Shown: one piece after another, positions 7,795 to 16,788 of the stretch | Numbering within the stretch: the first letter of the stretch is position 1 | Layout: each line of letters begins with the position of its first letter | Assembly: GCA_902793465.1 (NCBI GenBank) | Contig: CADBDT010000012.1 | Span: 1-53,432 of the forward strand | DNA: 53,432 nt | Direction of reading: 5' to 3' | Source of the DNA: an uncultured Coriobacteriaceae bacterium | GTDB taxonomy: Bacteria > Actinomycetota > Coriobacteriia > Coriobacteriales > Atopobiaceae | Position numbers and translations under genes: made by a program | The notes under the pieces: model-generated | Databases searched by the model: none | What the model saw: the letters and a program-made list of their open reading frames with translations, nothing else | Told to the model about the DNA's origin: nothing

Positions 7795-10599
7795 ATGCGG
7801 GATAACGAGACAGCCTTCATGGCGCTAAAGCCACTGGTCGACCCGACCGTTCGCAAGGCATTGTACAAGCTGCCAGACGACAAAGTGAGCGAAGATGCCG
7901 TCAGGGATATGTACTCCAACCTCGTTCCGGGGCTGGTGAAAATGCTTGCACCAGTCGCCGGATGCGACCTGAGTGAGGAGGAGATTGCTGAGTTCACTGA
8001 GGTGCTGATTAGTCAGTACCTTCATGAGATGCCAGTAAACAAGCCGAGCGGATTTGCGTACAAGAGTAAAGAGTGCGTGCCTTGGGTTAAGGAAATCCAA
8101 GACGGAGACTGGTACTTTTGGGATAGGTACGAGCAGTACCTGACCGATGTCAAGGGGTGGGAACGCAACGTAGTAAAGAGCATGGCTGATGACACGCTCA
8201 ACATTCTTGACCTGGTGGCAGATCCTAGACACGACGGGGGCCACAACGGAGTCGACCGGAGAGGCCTTGTCGTTGCGGACGTGCAATCTGGCAAGACTTC
8301 GAACTACATTGGGGTAATGAGCCGGGCGGCCGATGCAGGGTACAAGGTCATCATTGTTCTGGCGGGCATATACAATGTACTCAGAAGTCAAACGCAACAG
8401 CGGATTGAGGAGGGGTTCACCGGCCTCAGGTCAACTGACAACAAGCCCGTTGGCGTTGGCCTCATATCCGCAAAGAAGAGATGGAACTACGGCACATCCC
8501 GCATACAGGATTTTGGCAAGCGACGCCTTCAAGCCATGATGGGGTCGGGAGGCAACAGCGACAAGTGGATTTTTGTAATCAAGAAGAACAAGTCGGTCTT
8601 GGAGAGCCTCATCGAGTGGCTGATGACACATCCAGAGATTAAAGGTCCGCTCCTGCTCATCGACGACGAGGCGGACAACGCCTCGATCAATGTCAAGTAT
8701 GCACAAGATGACGTATCTGTGATTAACAGCCTGATCAGAAAACTACTTAAGCACTTTCATACAAGCAGCTACGTAGGCTATACGGCGACGCCATTTGCGA
8801 ACATCTTCATTGATCCGAATGCCGAAACAGACAATGAAGGTGAGGACATCTTCCCAAGAAGCTTCATATACACGCTTGAGTCGTCGACAACGTACTTCGG
8901 AGCGGAAAAGGTATTGCATGATGTCGATGAAGAAGATCGGCCCAAATACGTAAGGTACATCACCGATATCGATGACATCATGCCGAGCAAGCATAAGAAG
9001 GACATCGTGATACCGTGCCTACCTTCGTCCCTCGCCGAGGCAACGCGCGCATTCATACTGTCCAGCGCTATACGTGCATTGCGTGGCGACAGTGACAAGC
9101 ACACTACCATGATGGTGAACGTCTCACCTTACACGGCAGTGCAGGCCCAGGTCACCAATCTGCTCAAGGAATATCTGCGGTCTGTGCGCGTGGCAGCGAG
9201 AAACTACGCCCTGTTGCCTGAAGCTCTCAAGAACCAACACTTGCGAGATTTGCATGACACTTGGCTGAGCGAGTTCGACACGTCAGAGTATGCTTGGAAT
9301 GACATCTGTGACGAGCTGTATGAAGTCATACGCCAGATAAGGGTCGTGCTGATCAACTCCGCATCAAAGGACTCCCTTGACTACGAAGACCCTAACGTCG
9401 AGCATGCGATTGCGGTTGGCGGTTACCGACTCTCGAGAGGACTAACCCTAGAAGGGCTTCTCGTTTCGTACTACTCGCGCAACGCACGCGCCTATGACAC
9501 GCTGATGCAGATGGCACGCTGGTACGGGTATAGGCCCGGATATGAGGACCTCTGCAGGATATGGATGACGCGGGATGCCGCCGGTTGGTATGCGTTCGTT
9601 TCCGACGCCACCGTTGAACTGGTCGCACAGTTACGCAATATGAGACAGCTTAATAGCGACCCGTCTATGTATGGCCTCATGGTCAGGCAAAGCCCCAAGG
9701 CCCTAATGATCACTGCGCGCAACAAGCGCGGAGTTGGACAGGTAGAGAAGAAGCCAACGAATCTGAACGACAGCTTCGTCGAAACTACGGCACTCATTAG
9801 GGATGCTGAAACGGTCACAGCCAACTTCAAGGCGGCCGACAATCTCGTCGCCGCGCTTATCGAAAGTGGTGCGCCAGACATGCCCGACACAAAAAAGGCC
9901 GTGGGCTTCACTGGCGTTGAACCAAGCCTTGTCAAGGAGTTCATATCCGGATACAGCGGGCCCGAGTACATAGTTGGCCAGCCTCAAAAGAACAGCATAC
10001 TTGCAAGCATAGACAAGTTAAGTGGATACCTGTCGGACCCGCGGTGGGACGTCGTCATCGTAAGCGGCTATGAGAACGGAAAGAACGGACGTGCCCTGAA
10101 ACAAAAGCGTATTGGTGGAAAGACCATCTACTTCGAGGGCCGCTACCCCGGACGCGACACAAATGAACACGTCGCGAGGGTGGGGAACAAATCACGCCTT
10201 TCGAGCAGAGATGTCGAGGCATTCGGACTAACGGCCGCACAAAAGCAGGAGGCAGAGAAGAACTATCGGACGGCGACGGGGGTCGAGAACACGCCTGGAT
10301 TTGTATATCGCCAAGTCGAAGGGAAGAGGCCCCTCCTTGTAATCCACTACATCTGGTTAAGATACAAGCTCGATGCGGAAGGAAAGAGCTCCACCTACGA
10401 TGAACTGGTCGCAAAGAAGCAGATTGTCGGATGGGATGGCCCGGAACACGCAGAGCAGGCTGTTGGCTGGAGCATAAGCTATCCGAGTCTTAAGGACCCC
10501 CATTTGCTCGAGTTCGACTACATGCTAAATGGGCCAGCTATTACAGCGCTATATGGCGTAAACGAAGATTTCGATGAGGACGATCCCGATGAACCGTAA
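7795..10599 (+). CDS. Z1-domain superfamily II helicase-like protein
   Basis: This 934-residue protein has the Z1 domain signature. It has a Walker A variant VADVQSGKTSNYIG (about residues 160-173), Walker B LLLIDDEADNASI (about 285-297), GYTATPFANIF (about 328) and a late motif LMQMARWYGYRPGYEDL (about 569-585) with the arginines of an SF2 motif VI. Z1 proteins are found with MutL-like ATPases and REase-fold proteins in defence loci. They probably move along or remodel DNA. I chose the ATG at 7795, one base past the upstream stop and preceded by GAGGAAG; longer in-frame starts would sit inside the ATPase gene. The C-terminal 300 residues have no motif I know and end in a very acidic tail. 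Confidence 0.9.
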   Translation: MRDNETAFMALKPLVDPTVRKALYKLPDDKVSEDAVRDMYSNLVPGLVKMLAPVAGCDLSEEEIAEFTEVLISQYLHEMPVNKPSGFAYKSKECVPWVKEIQDGDWYFWDRYEQYLTDVKGWERNVVKSMADDTLNILDLVADPRHDGGHNGVDRRGLVVADVQSGKTSNYIGVMSRAADAGYKVIIVLAGIYNVLRSQTQQRIEEGFTGLRSTDNKPVGVGLISAKKRWNYGTSRIQDFGKRRLQAMMGSGGNSDKWIFVIKKNKSVLESLIEWLMTHPEIKGPLLLIDDEADNASINVKYAQDDVSVINSLIRKLLKHFHTSSYVGYTATPFANIFIDPNAETDNEGEDIFPRSFIYTLESSTTYFGAEKVLHDVDEEDRPKYVRYITDIDDIMPSKHKKDIVIPCLPSSLAEATRAFILSSAIRALRGDSDKHTTMMVNVSPYTAVQAQVTNLLKEYLRSVRVAARNYALLPEALKNQHLRDLHDTWLSEFDTSEYAWNDICDELYEVIRQIRVVLINSASKDSLDYEDPNVEHAIAVGGYRLSRGLTLEGLLVSYYSRNARAYDTLMQMARWYGYRPGYEDLCRIWMTRDAAGWYAFVSDATVELVAQLRNMRQLNSDPSMYGLMVRQSPKALMITARNKRGVGQVEKKPTNLNDSFVETTALIRDAETVTANFKAADNLVAALIESGAPDMPDTKKAVGFTGVEPSLVKEFISGYSGPEYIVGQPQKNSILASIDKLSGYLSDPRWDVVIVSGYENGKNGRALKQKRIGGKTIYFEGRYPGRDTNEHVARVGNKSRLSSRDVEAFGLTAAQKQEAEKNYRTATGVENTPGFVYRQVEGKRPLLVIHYIWLRYKLDAEGKSSTYDELVAKKQIVGWDGPEHAEQAVGWSISYPSLKDPHLLEFDYMLNGPAITALYGVNEDFDEDDPDEP

Positions 10600-11569
10600 T
10601 CCTTGGCAGAGCATCCCCCGTCCCATGGGCACCGATTACCTCAAAACTGTCTTGGTGGGTCCTGATCTGAACCCCGTCGACCTGCCTATCTCATGGGCGG
10701 TAGACTACGAGGGAAGACGGGCCATCTATTTCGTGTATCCTCGCGTGCCCCAAAATGGAAGAGACGTCAACACGCCATCGCTCAAATCCATGTCAATGAG
10801 AGACATCGACGTCGACCACAAGGCGAGGGCATTCGCAGTTACCCTCGATGCCGACGGGATGGAAGACATCTTCTTTGAGGTCTGCTGTGACCTGATTCAA
10901 GCCGTCCAGGAAATACCGCCGGCTGTTACGAGGACCACACTGATTCGCAGGCTCGAAAGGTGGGGCAAGCTGCTAAGAGGCGGTAGCGCAGGCATGACGC
11001 TTGAACAGCAACGTGGCTTATTCGCTGAGCTGATGTTCCTGCAGACACATGCAATCCCAGCTATGGGAGAAGCCAACGCTGTCCGGGGATGGGTGGGACC
11101 TGAAGGCGGAAGGCAAGACTACCGATTCGGACAAACTTTCGTTGAGGTGAAGTCCAAACGCGGTGCAGGCGCAAACCTGATCACTATTAGTTCTGAGCAG
11201 CAGCTCTATTCGAGCGACGGCGAAAGACTATTTCTCTATGTGCTAGAAGAGAATGAGGCAAACGGAAACGGCGGCAAATCGCTCACGGAACTGGCTTCAC
11301 GCATCAAAGATTCATTCACATCACCCGTCATACGCACGGAGTACATGGGAAAGATGATACGGGCCGGATATGACTTTACAACACGCTATGACACGCGTTG
11401 GACGATTGGCAAGGAGCTAATCTATCATGTCGACGGATCCTTTCCAAGGCTTGTCGAGCTAAGTGACGGTGTTTCGCATGTCAGGTATGCCATCGACCTC
11501 GGCGTGTGTGTCGAATACATGTCCAACCCCAACACGTTGCGGAACGATATGAGGGGCAAGAATGGCTAG
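10589..11569 (+). CDS. PD-(D/E)XK motif protein (DUF4420-like nuclease)
   Basis: This 326-residue protein matches the DUF4420 type of putative REase-fold protein. Its central block, QQRGLFAELMFL followed by GGRQDYRFGQTFVEVKSKRG, contains the D...E-x-K pattern of PD-(D/E)XK nucleases (QDYRF and EVKS). The start at 10589 overlaps the Z1 stop by 11 bp and has GAGGA 8 nt upstream, so translation is coupled. An earlier in-frame ATG at 10574 lacks a comparable site. Its own stop overlaps the AIPR start by 8 bp. It is the likely DNA-cutting component of the four-gene system, inferred from the fold and context. Confidence 0.88.
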   Translation: MNRNPWQSIPRPMGTDYLKTVLVGPDLNPVDLPISWAVDYEGRRAIYFVYPRVPQNGRDVNTPSLKSMSMRDIDVDHKARAFAVTLDADGMEDIFFEVCCDLIQAVQEIPPAVTRTTLIRRLERWGKLLRGGSAGMTLEQQRGLFAELMFLQTHAIPAMGEANAVRGWVGPEGGRQDYRFGQTFVEVKSKRGAGANLITISSEQQLYSSDGERLFLYVLEENEANGNGGKSLTELASRIKDSFTSPVIRTEYMGKMIRAGYDFTTRYDTRWTIGKELIYHVDGSFPRLVELSDGVSHVRYAIDLGVCVEYMSNPNTLRNDMRGKNG

Positions 11570-13724
11570 CCAAGACGACACGACAAAGCTTCAAGGCTAT
11601 TACGACGACTTCTTTCAAGACGTACTCGAGGAAGCCGCTTCGAACAATATGCTCAATGCCGAGGCATTCTTCGAGCTTTGCACGGCAGACCTCATTGATG
11701 CAGGCGTGATACCGGCTGCCGAGCAGATGCAGTACATTCGCCCGACTGGCGGTGTGAGAGTTGATGGGTATTGCGGTGACCCGCTTCTCTATAACGAGAC
11801 AGGCGAGGCAAGGGGCTGTGTCCTCTCGCTCATAGTTCTTGATTTCTCCCAAGACCTTGATATAAAGACCCTCACAAAAGCAGACATGGATGCCGATTTC
11901 AAGAGAGTCGAGAACTATCTTCGATACTCACTCGATCCTACCTTTAGAGAGAAGCTCGAAGTAACCAGTCCAGGATACGATCTTGCCGAGATGATTGCAT
12001 CGCGCTGGGAAAGTGTCTACAAGGTCAGGCTATTCCTTCTAACAAACAAACTGCTCAGTGGTCGCGTCCAAGGCAAAGAGCCGACAGACTTTGCCGGAAG
12101 GGAGGTCGTGTATGACGTCTGGGACATCAGGGGCTTCTATCAAATCAATGCAGCGGCCGGCGAGCGCGAGCCGCTAGTAGTTGACTTTACAGAGTATGAG
12201 CAGGGCGCAGTGCGTGCCTTACTCGCAAGTGACAAGAGTTCCGAGGAACCCGTCTACCTTACGGCAATACCTGGGGAAGAGCTTGCGCGCATCTACGATC
12301 GGTGGGGTGCAAGACTGTTGGAGCAGAACGTCCGTGTGTTCCTCCAGGCAAGGAGCAAGGTTAACCGTGGCATCAAGTCGACGCTCGATAACGACCCAGC
12401 ACACTTCTTCTCCTTCAACAACGGAATCACCGGAACCGCTGAAGGCATACACACGACCGATGGCAAAGACGGGCTGCGAATCGTCTCTCTAGACAACTTT
12501 CAAATCGTGAACGGTGGCCAGACTACAGCCTCGGTACATGCTGCATACAAGAGAGGCGCAGACCTAAGCAAGGTCTTCGTACAAGCAAAGATCACTGTCA
12601 TCGAGCCCGAAAAGGCGAGGGAGCTGGTACCGCGCATTTCGGAATACGCAAACAGTCAGAACAGGGTCTCCTCAGCGGACTTTTTCGCGAACCATCCCTA
12701 CCACGTCAGGATGGAGAACTTCTCCAGAACGATTTCTGCGCCACAAAAGGCTGGAATGCTACAGACCTCGAAATGGTTCTACGAGCGAGCAAGGGGCTCG
12801 TATCGGGATCAGCAGGCATACCTCACCCCCGCGAAAAAGAAGAAGTTTGGCCTTGAATACCCCAGAAGCCAGACATTCACAAAGACCGACTTGGCGAAAT
12901 ACCTCATGGTTTGGTCGGACAAGGCCTACATTGTCAATCGTGGCGCCCAGAAAAACTTTACCGAGTTCGCTGTGATTATCGAGAAGGCATGGGAAACATC
13001 CCAAGACCAGTTCGGAGAAAGGTATTTCAAAGAAGCTGTCGCAAAAAAGATAATCTTCAATGCGACCGAGCGAATCGTGCAGAGCAGGGATTGGTATGAA
13101 GCTGGCGGCTATCGAGCCCAGCACGTCGCACTCACAATCGGCCTCATATGGAATGCTACGCATGGCATGAAGATGCACGTGAACTTCCAAAAGGTTTGGA
13201 ATGACCAAGAGGTCGGGCCGTTGCTGGAGGCAGCCATAGGTCTTGCCTCCGATCATGTGCACGAAGTGCTCATGAACCCGGGGGCGGGATACAGAAACAT
13301 CTCCGAATGGGCCAAGCAAGAACGTTGCTGGAATGCCGTTAAGAAGTGTCAGCCCGGCTGGGATCCAAGATGGCTCAAAGAACTATTGACAGACGATGAA
13401 GTGCGAGAAGAGGTTGAGGCGGCAAAGAAGGACCAGCACGTTCTTTCCGGCATAGAATACCAAACGGCAGTCGTTAATGCGGGCTCGGGATTTTGGCTTG
13501 ACGTCAGCAATTGGCTGCGCACTAGGCGCGACCTCGTTAGCGAAAAGGAGCTTGGAATCCTGCGCACTGCTGTGAGAATCGACAGCGGATCTATTCCCAG
13601 CGACAAGCAGTCTGCAGTGCTGGTGCAAATGATGCAAAGACTCGAGAAGGACGGCTGCCCATACAGGCTGGACAACAAGCACGATCACACGAATAGGCGC
13701 AGAAGGAGGAGGAGAAAAATCTAA
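11562..13724 (+). CDS. AIPR (abortive infection phage resistance) family protein
   Basis: This 720-residue protein carries the AIPR domain. The diagnostic block runs from about residue 260 to 325, with VNRGIKSTL, FSFNNGITG and FQIVNGGQTTASV. The family is named from phage-resistance loci, and its biochemical role is still unclear. The gene overlaps the DUF4420 gene by 8 bp and is the last of the four-gene operon. The C terminus is basic (an Arg/Lys run). Its stop overlaps the stop of the convergent methyltransferase gene. The operon uses AGA/AGG arginine codons more freely than flanking host genes, which suggests transfer. Confidence 0.9.
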   Translation: MASQDDTTKLQGYYDDFFQDVLEEAASNNMLNAEAFFELCTADLIDAGVIPAAEQMQYIRPTGGVRVDGYCGDPLLYNETGEARGCVLSLIVLDFSQDLDIKTLTKADMDADFKRVENYLRYSLDPTFREKLEVTSPGYDLAEMIASRWESVYKVRLFLLTNKLLSGRVQGKEPTDFAGREVVYDVWDIRGFYQINAAAGEREPLVVDFTEYEQGAVRALLASDKSSEEPVYLTAIPGEELARIYDRWGARLLEQNVRVFLQARSKVNRGIKSTLDNDPAHFFSFNNGITGTAEGIHTTDGKDGLRIVSLDNFQIVNGGQTTASVHAAYKRGADLSKVFVQAKITVIEPEKARELVPRISEYANSQNRVSSADFFANHPYHVRMENFSRTISAPQKAGMLQTSKWFYERARGSYRDQQAYLTPAKKKKFGLEYPRSQTFTKTDLAKYLMVWSDKAYIVNRGAQKNFTEFAVIIEKAWETSQDQFGERYFKEAVAKKIIFNATERIVQSRDWYEAGGYRAQHVALTIGLIWNATHGMKMHVNFQKVWNDQEVGPLLEAAIGLASDHVHEVLMNPGAGYRNISEWAKQERCWNAVKKCQPGWDPRWLKELLTDDEVREEVEAAKKDQHVLSGIEYQTAVVNAGSGFWLDVSNWLRTRRDLVSEKELGILRTAVRIDSGSIPSDKQSAVLVQMMQRLEKDGCPYRLDNKHDHTNRRRRRRRKI

Positions 13725-15229
13725 AGCTCCTGTCCAGACTCTGACTCAAGATATGTTGCGACGATACCGGCGATTTTCTGCGCCAATAGCGGGGGCACAG
13801 CATTGCCAACCTGCGTATACTGCGAAGTCCTGTTGCCTTCGAAAAGATAGTCGTCAGGGAACGTCTGGAGCCTTGCTGCCTCCCTGACGGTGAGACTTCG
13901 GCACTGTACCGGGTCCGGGTGTATGTAGTAATGCCCGTCCTTGGCGATATGAGCAGTTATAGTAGTCGATGGTTCATCGTACAGCTGCACCCTGAAACGA
14001 TCGTCGAACTTGATGTAGTCCCCCGCGCCTAGCCCCTTAACGTTGCGATGGTTCGGGTATAGAGAAGACGGAAAGTCAGCGATTCGCGCGGCCTTGCCAT
14101 TCACCTCAGCAAAAGCTGCGCAGAAAAGATACCTTTCCAAATCAGTTGGCATGTGACTACGGGCCTCATGATTGGCGAGAACCCTATAGCTCGAAAGGCG
14201 TGCCCTGTACCAGTCCTGATAAACACCTTTAGCGTTCGAGACAGTATCTTTTTTCGTCAGCCGAGGTGGTCTGCAACCAATCACTCTCTCTAGCGGGGAG
14301 GACAGCGCCTTGCCTTCCTCGGTCTTCAGCAACCTAGTGGCAGCGCCGTCGATGTAAGATGCCCAGTTCTCTTCCGGTGCCGCGGACGACCTGTCCGAGA
14401 AGCCGCTCCTGATCTTGGGGATGCCGGCAAGTGCCTCCTTAAGCGTCACGGGAGACACCTTCTCGAGGATATCGCTTTCGATCTCCGACTCCGCCCTTAC
14501 TCCCAGAAGGATGACCCTATGCCTCTTTTGAGGTATGCCGTATTCCTCAGCGCGAACGATATAATCTCTCGGATTAGTTGGATTCAGGGAGACTAAGGAG
14601 CGAACCTCATAGCCTGCCGCACGCATATCTGCGCAAATACGGCCAAAGACGCCCTCGCCCTTTCTTCGGGCTGAAAGCAACCCCTTGACATTCTCCATGA
14701 CAAAAACGGTGGGCTTGAGCTCTGTAATAAATGCCAGGTAACACTTGTAGAGAGTCTGCTTAACATCATCCTCTAGCGTTGCATCGTGTGCACGCCTGGA
14801 TCTCCCAACAATGGAATATGCTTGACATGGAGGGCCACCAATCAGCACCCATTGCTGACCGTCATGAACGCCGAGTTGCGAGAGCCTCTTTCGCGCCTCC
14901 TCAACCAGCGTCATATCTCCGTCGACAAGGGTTGCGCATAACGCCTCCCGTTCAGCTGCTGCCCACTTTTCAGGAGCATAGGCAATCAGCTTTTCGAGGT
15001 GATCAGGAGTGTGATACCTCATGTATTGGGCGTAGACCCTGGGCACCGTCCCATCGGGGCGTAAGATTTTTCGCAAATATGCTCGCAGCCGCAGCGTTTT
15101 ATGCGCCTCAGAATCTTTTTCAACCGACATAATCGATTGAAATACCGGCTTCCCATTCTCATCAAGAAACGAAGAGAAGCCTTCACAAAGCCCGCCGGGA
15201 CCAGCAAACAAATCTATGACCGGTACCAT
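13721..15229 (-). CDS. DNA (cytosine-5) methyltransferase, second copy, convergent
   Basis: This is a 502-residue cytosine-5 methyltransferase. Motifs are I DLFAGPGGLCEGF (residues 6-18), IV GGPPCQAYS with catalytic Cys135, VI MENVKG, VIII PQKRHRVILLG, IX LTVREAARLQTFP and X QVGNAVPPLLAQ. About 115 residues separate motifs I and IV, far more than in the first methyltransferase, so an N-terminal insertion is present and the two enzymes are not recent duplicates. It is transcribed towards the AIPR gene, and the two stops overlap. Cytosine methyltransferases often accompany MutL-Z1-AIPR loci, so this one is the likely self-marking partner of that system. The start ATG has GAGGAGG upstream. Confidence 0.92.
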   Translation of the reverse strand: MVPVIDLFAGPGGLCEGFSSFLDENGKPVFQSIMSVEKDSEAHKTLRLRAYLRKILRPDGTVPRVYAQYMRYHTPDHLEKLIAYAPEKWAAAEREALCATLVDGDMTLVEEARKRLSQLGVHDGQQWVLIGGPPCQAYSIVGRSRRAHDATLEDDVKQTLYKCYLAFITELKPTVFVMENVKGLLSARRKGEGVFGRICADMRAAGYEVRSLVSLNPTNPRDYIVRAEEYGIPQKRHRVILLGVRAESEIESDILEKVSPVTLKEALAGIPKIRSGFSDRSSAAPEENWASYIDGAATRLLKTEEGKALSSPLERVIGCRPPRLTKKDTVSNAKGVYQDWYRARLSSYRVLANHEARSHMPTDLERYLFCAAFAEVNGKAARIADFPSSLYPNHRNVKGLGAGDYIKFDDRFRVQLYDEPSTTITAHIAKDGHYYIHPDPVQCRSLTVREAARLQTFPDDYLFEGNRTSQYTQVGNAVPPLLAQKIAGIVATYLESESGQEL

Positions 15230-15374
15230 GCGCGCACCTCCTCGGAATCATCATTCTTGTCTATCCAGGTTACCAGGATTTGCTTCGTGATGCCAGGCTC
15301 TTTTTTCTTGCCTTGTCAAGCTCGCATCTTTTGCGAAAGCTGATTAGCGCCCACATTGTGACGCCCTGCGACGA

Positions 15375-15401
15375 TGCCCGTACCGGTAACCGGTGCGGGC
15401 A
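15375..15401 (+). terminator. Hairpin upstream of scaffold gene
   Basis: A 12-bp stem starting TGCCCGTACCGG with a TAA loop and one wobble is followed by TTGTTCGTC. It may be the terminator of a lost upstream phage gene, or a pause site in the head operon leader. Confidence 0.45.
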
Positions 15402-15441
15402 TTGTTCGTCTCTGCCCGCACGCGAGACGAAGGAGCATCAC

Positions 15442-15963
15442 ATGGACGGTGAGACCAATGGCAGCCAGCAGGAGACGCAGGCGCAGCAGGAAGCCCAGAC
15501 AGACGGGCAGGAAGGCCAACAGCAGGAGGCGCAGGGCCAGAAGCAAGTAGGCGGCGAAACGCCCGGCTACGAGCAGCAGATCGCAGAGCGCGACAAGCGC
15601 ATCGCCGAGCTTGAGGCACAGGTGGCCGAGGCCGCCAAGAACGCCGAGACGACCGAACAGCTGCGCGGCGAGATCGCCGAGCTCAAGCAGGCATCCGCGG
15701 ACGCAAGCATCGACTTCAAGCTGCAGCTCGCGGGCTGCCGCAACGTGAAGGCGGCTCGCGCGATCCTCTCCGACCACGGCGACGACGTGGACAAGCTCAA
15801 AGAGGCCGAGCCCTGGCTCTTCTCCTCCGATGACAGCAAGAAAGCTGCCCAGGGCGGCACGACGGGACTTCTCAACGCGGGGGCCTCGTCCGACTCAGGA
15901 AAGACGCTGAGGCACTGGTGCGAGGTCGCCGGGCTCACCGACCGAGACGAGAAGAAGGAGTAA
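15442..15963 (+). CDS. Phage capsid scaffolding protein (GP20-like)
   Basis: This 173-residue protein has the layout of phage scaffold or minor structural proteins. The Gln/Glu-rich disordered start is followed by a coiled coil (about residues 45-95, repeats like ERDKRIAELEAQVAEA). A C-terminal helical part contains LAGCRNVKAARAIL and EAEPWLF, close to the GP20-type pattern. I chose the ATG at 15442 because GAAGGAG lies 6 nt upstream; the frame extends further 5' without a site. In a complete phage it would guide capsid assembly with the major capsid protein, and that gene starts just after it but is broken. GC content is much higher than in the defence genes. Confidence 0.75.
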   Translation: MDGETNGSQQETQAQQEAQTDGQEGQQQEAQGQKQVGGETPGYEQQIAERDKRIAELEAQVAEAAKNAETTEQLRGEIAELKQASADASIDFKLQLAGCRNVKAARAILSDHGDDVDKLKEAEPWLFSSDDSKKAAQGGTTGLLNAGASSDSGKTLRHWCEVAGLTDRDEKKE

Positions 15964-15969
15964 GCAGAC

Positions 15970-16673
15970 ATGCCCAACAACATGAAATTCACAGCCGCCT
16001 CGTGGGACAGACGGGCTTCGTGCCCGGGCCGACGACCGGCAAGTCGGCGCTCTCGTTCGGGGCGTCGGGCGTGCTGACGAACCCGGCAAACGACCAGCGC
16101 ACGTGGGTGTGGGCGCACCTGTACGCGGGCGGGGCGCTGGAGGTCACGGGTTCGGCTACGCCGGACGCCACGCGCGAGGTGCTGGCGTCGGGACGGGTCT
16201 GCGCGAACGCGCACTACCAGATGCACGCGGCGATGCCCTGGTACGACAGGCGCGCGCAGCTGCGCACGTGCGAGTTCCTGGCTGACGTCGGAGTCCCGAT
16301 CGCCTCCATCGACTACTGGTTCTATGGCGACACGATCCTCTCGGGCGTGACGGACTGGGGGAACGTGCACGGCCTGGCGTCGATGCGAAATGCGTTCAAC
16401 AGCTGCTCGGGCCTCGTGGCGCTCGACCTGAGCGGACTCGACCCCTCGGCGCTCAGGGACTACTTCTACGCGTACGCCGGGTGCGGCAACCTCGTGACCA
16501 TCCTGGTGGACGCCACCTGGGCGTTGGCCTCCGGAGCCTCGGGCATGAACACGTTCTACAACTGCCGCTCGATCGTGGGCGGCAACGGGACCGCGTACAG
16601 CTCGAGCGCGTACGGGTACGCGATGATGGTAATCGATAGGGCTGGACAGGCGGGGTATTTGACGGGGGTGTAG
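15970..16673 (+). pseudogene. Deletion fusion of major capsid start and BspA-like tail protein end
   Basis: An ATG at 15970 with GAAGGAG upstream begins MPNNMKFTAASWD, like the first residues of a phage major capsid protein. That frame soon stops. In another frame, from about 16002, a tail-tip protein continues to 16673. Its last 100 residues carry BspA/DUF285-type leucine-rich repeat patterns (MRNAFNSCSGLVALDLSG, GMNTFYNCRSIVGGNGTAY, GYLTGV). Such domains end surface and phage receptor-binding proteins in this bacterial class. The whole head-tail morphogenesis region between them is missing, so one large deletion joined the two genes. Virion production is therefore impossible without a helper. 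Confidence 0.75.
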
Positions 16674-16788
16674 TTAGCCATTGGACAGAGGCTACTTGCG
16701 TACTCAACTTCTGGCTAATTATATGGAGTCCAAGTTGGCCTATACTCAGGGAACTCCCATCCCACAAGCTTCCGAATGAGGTAGCAGC

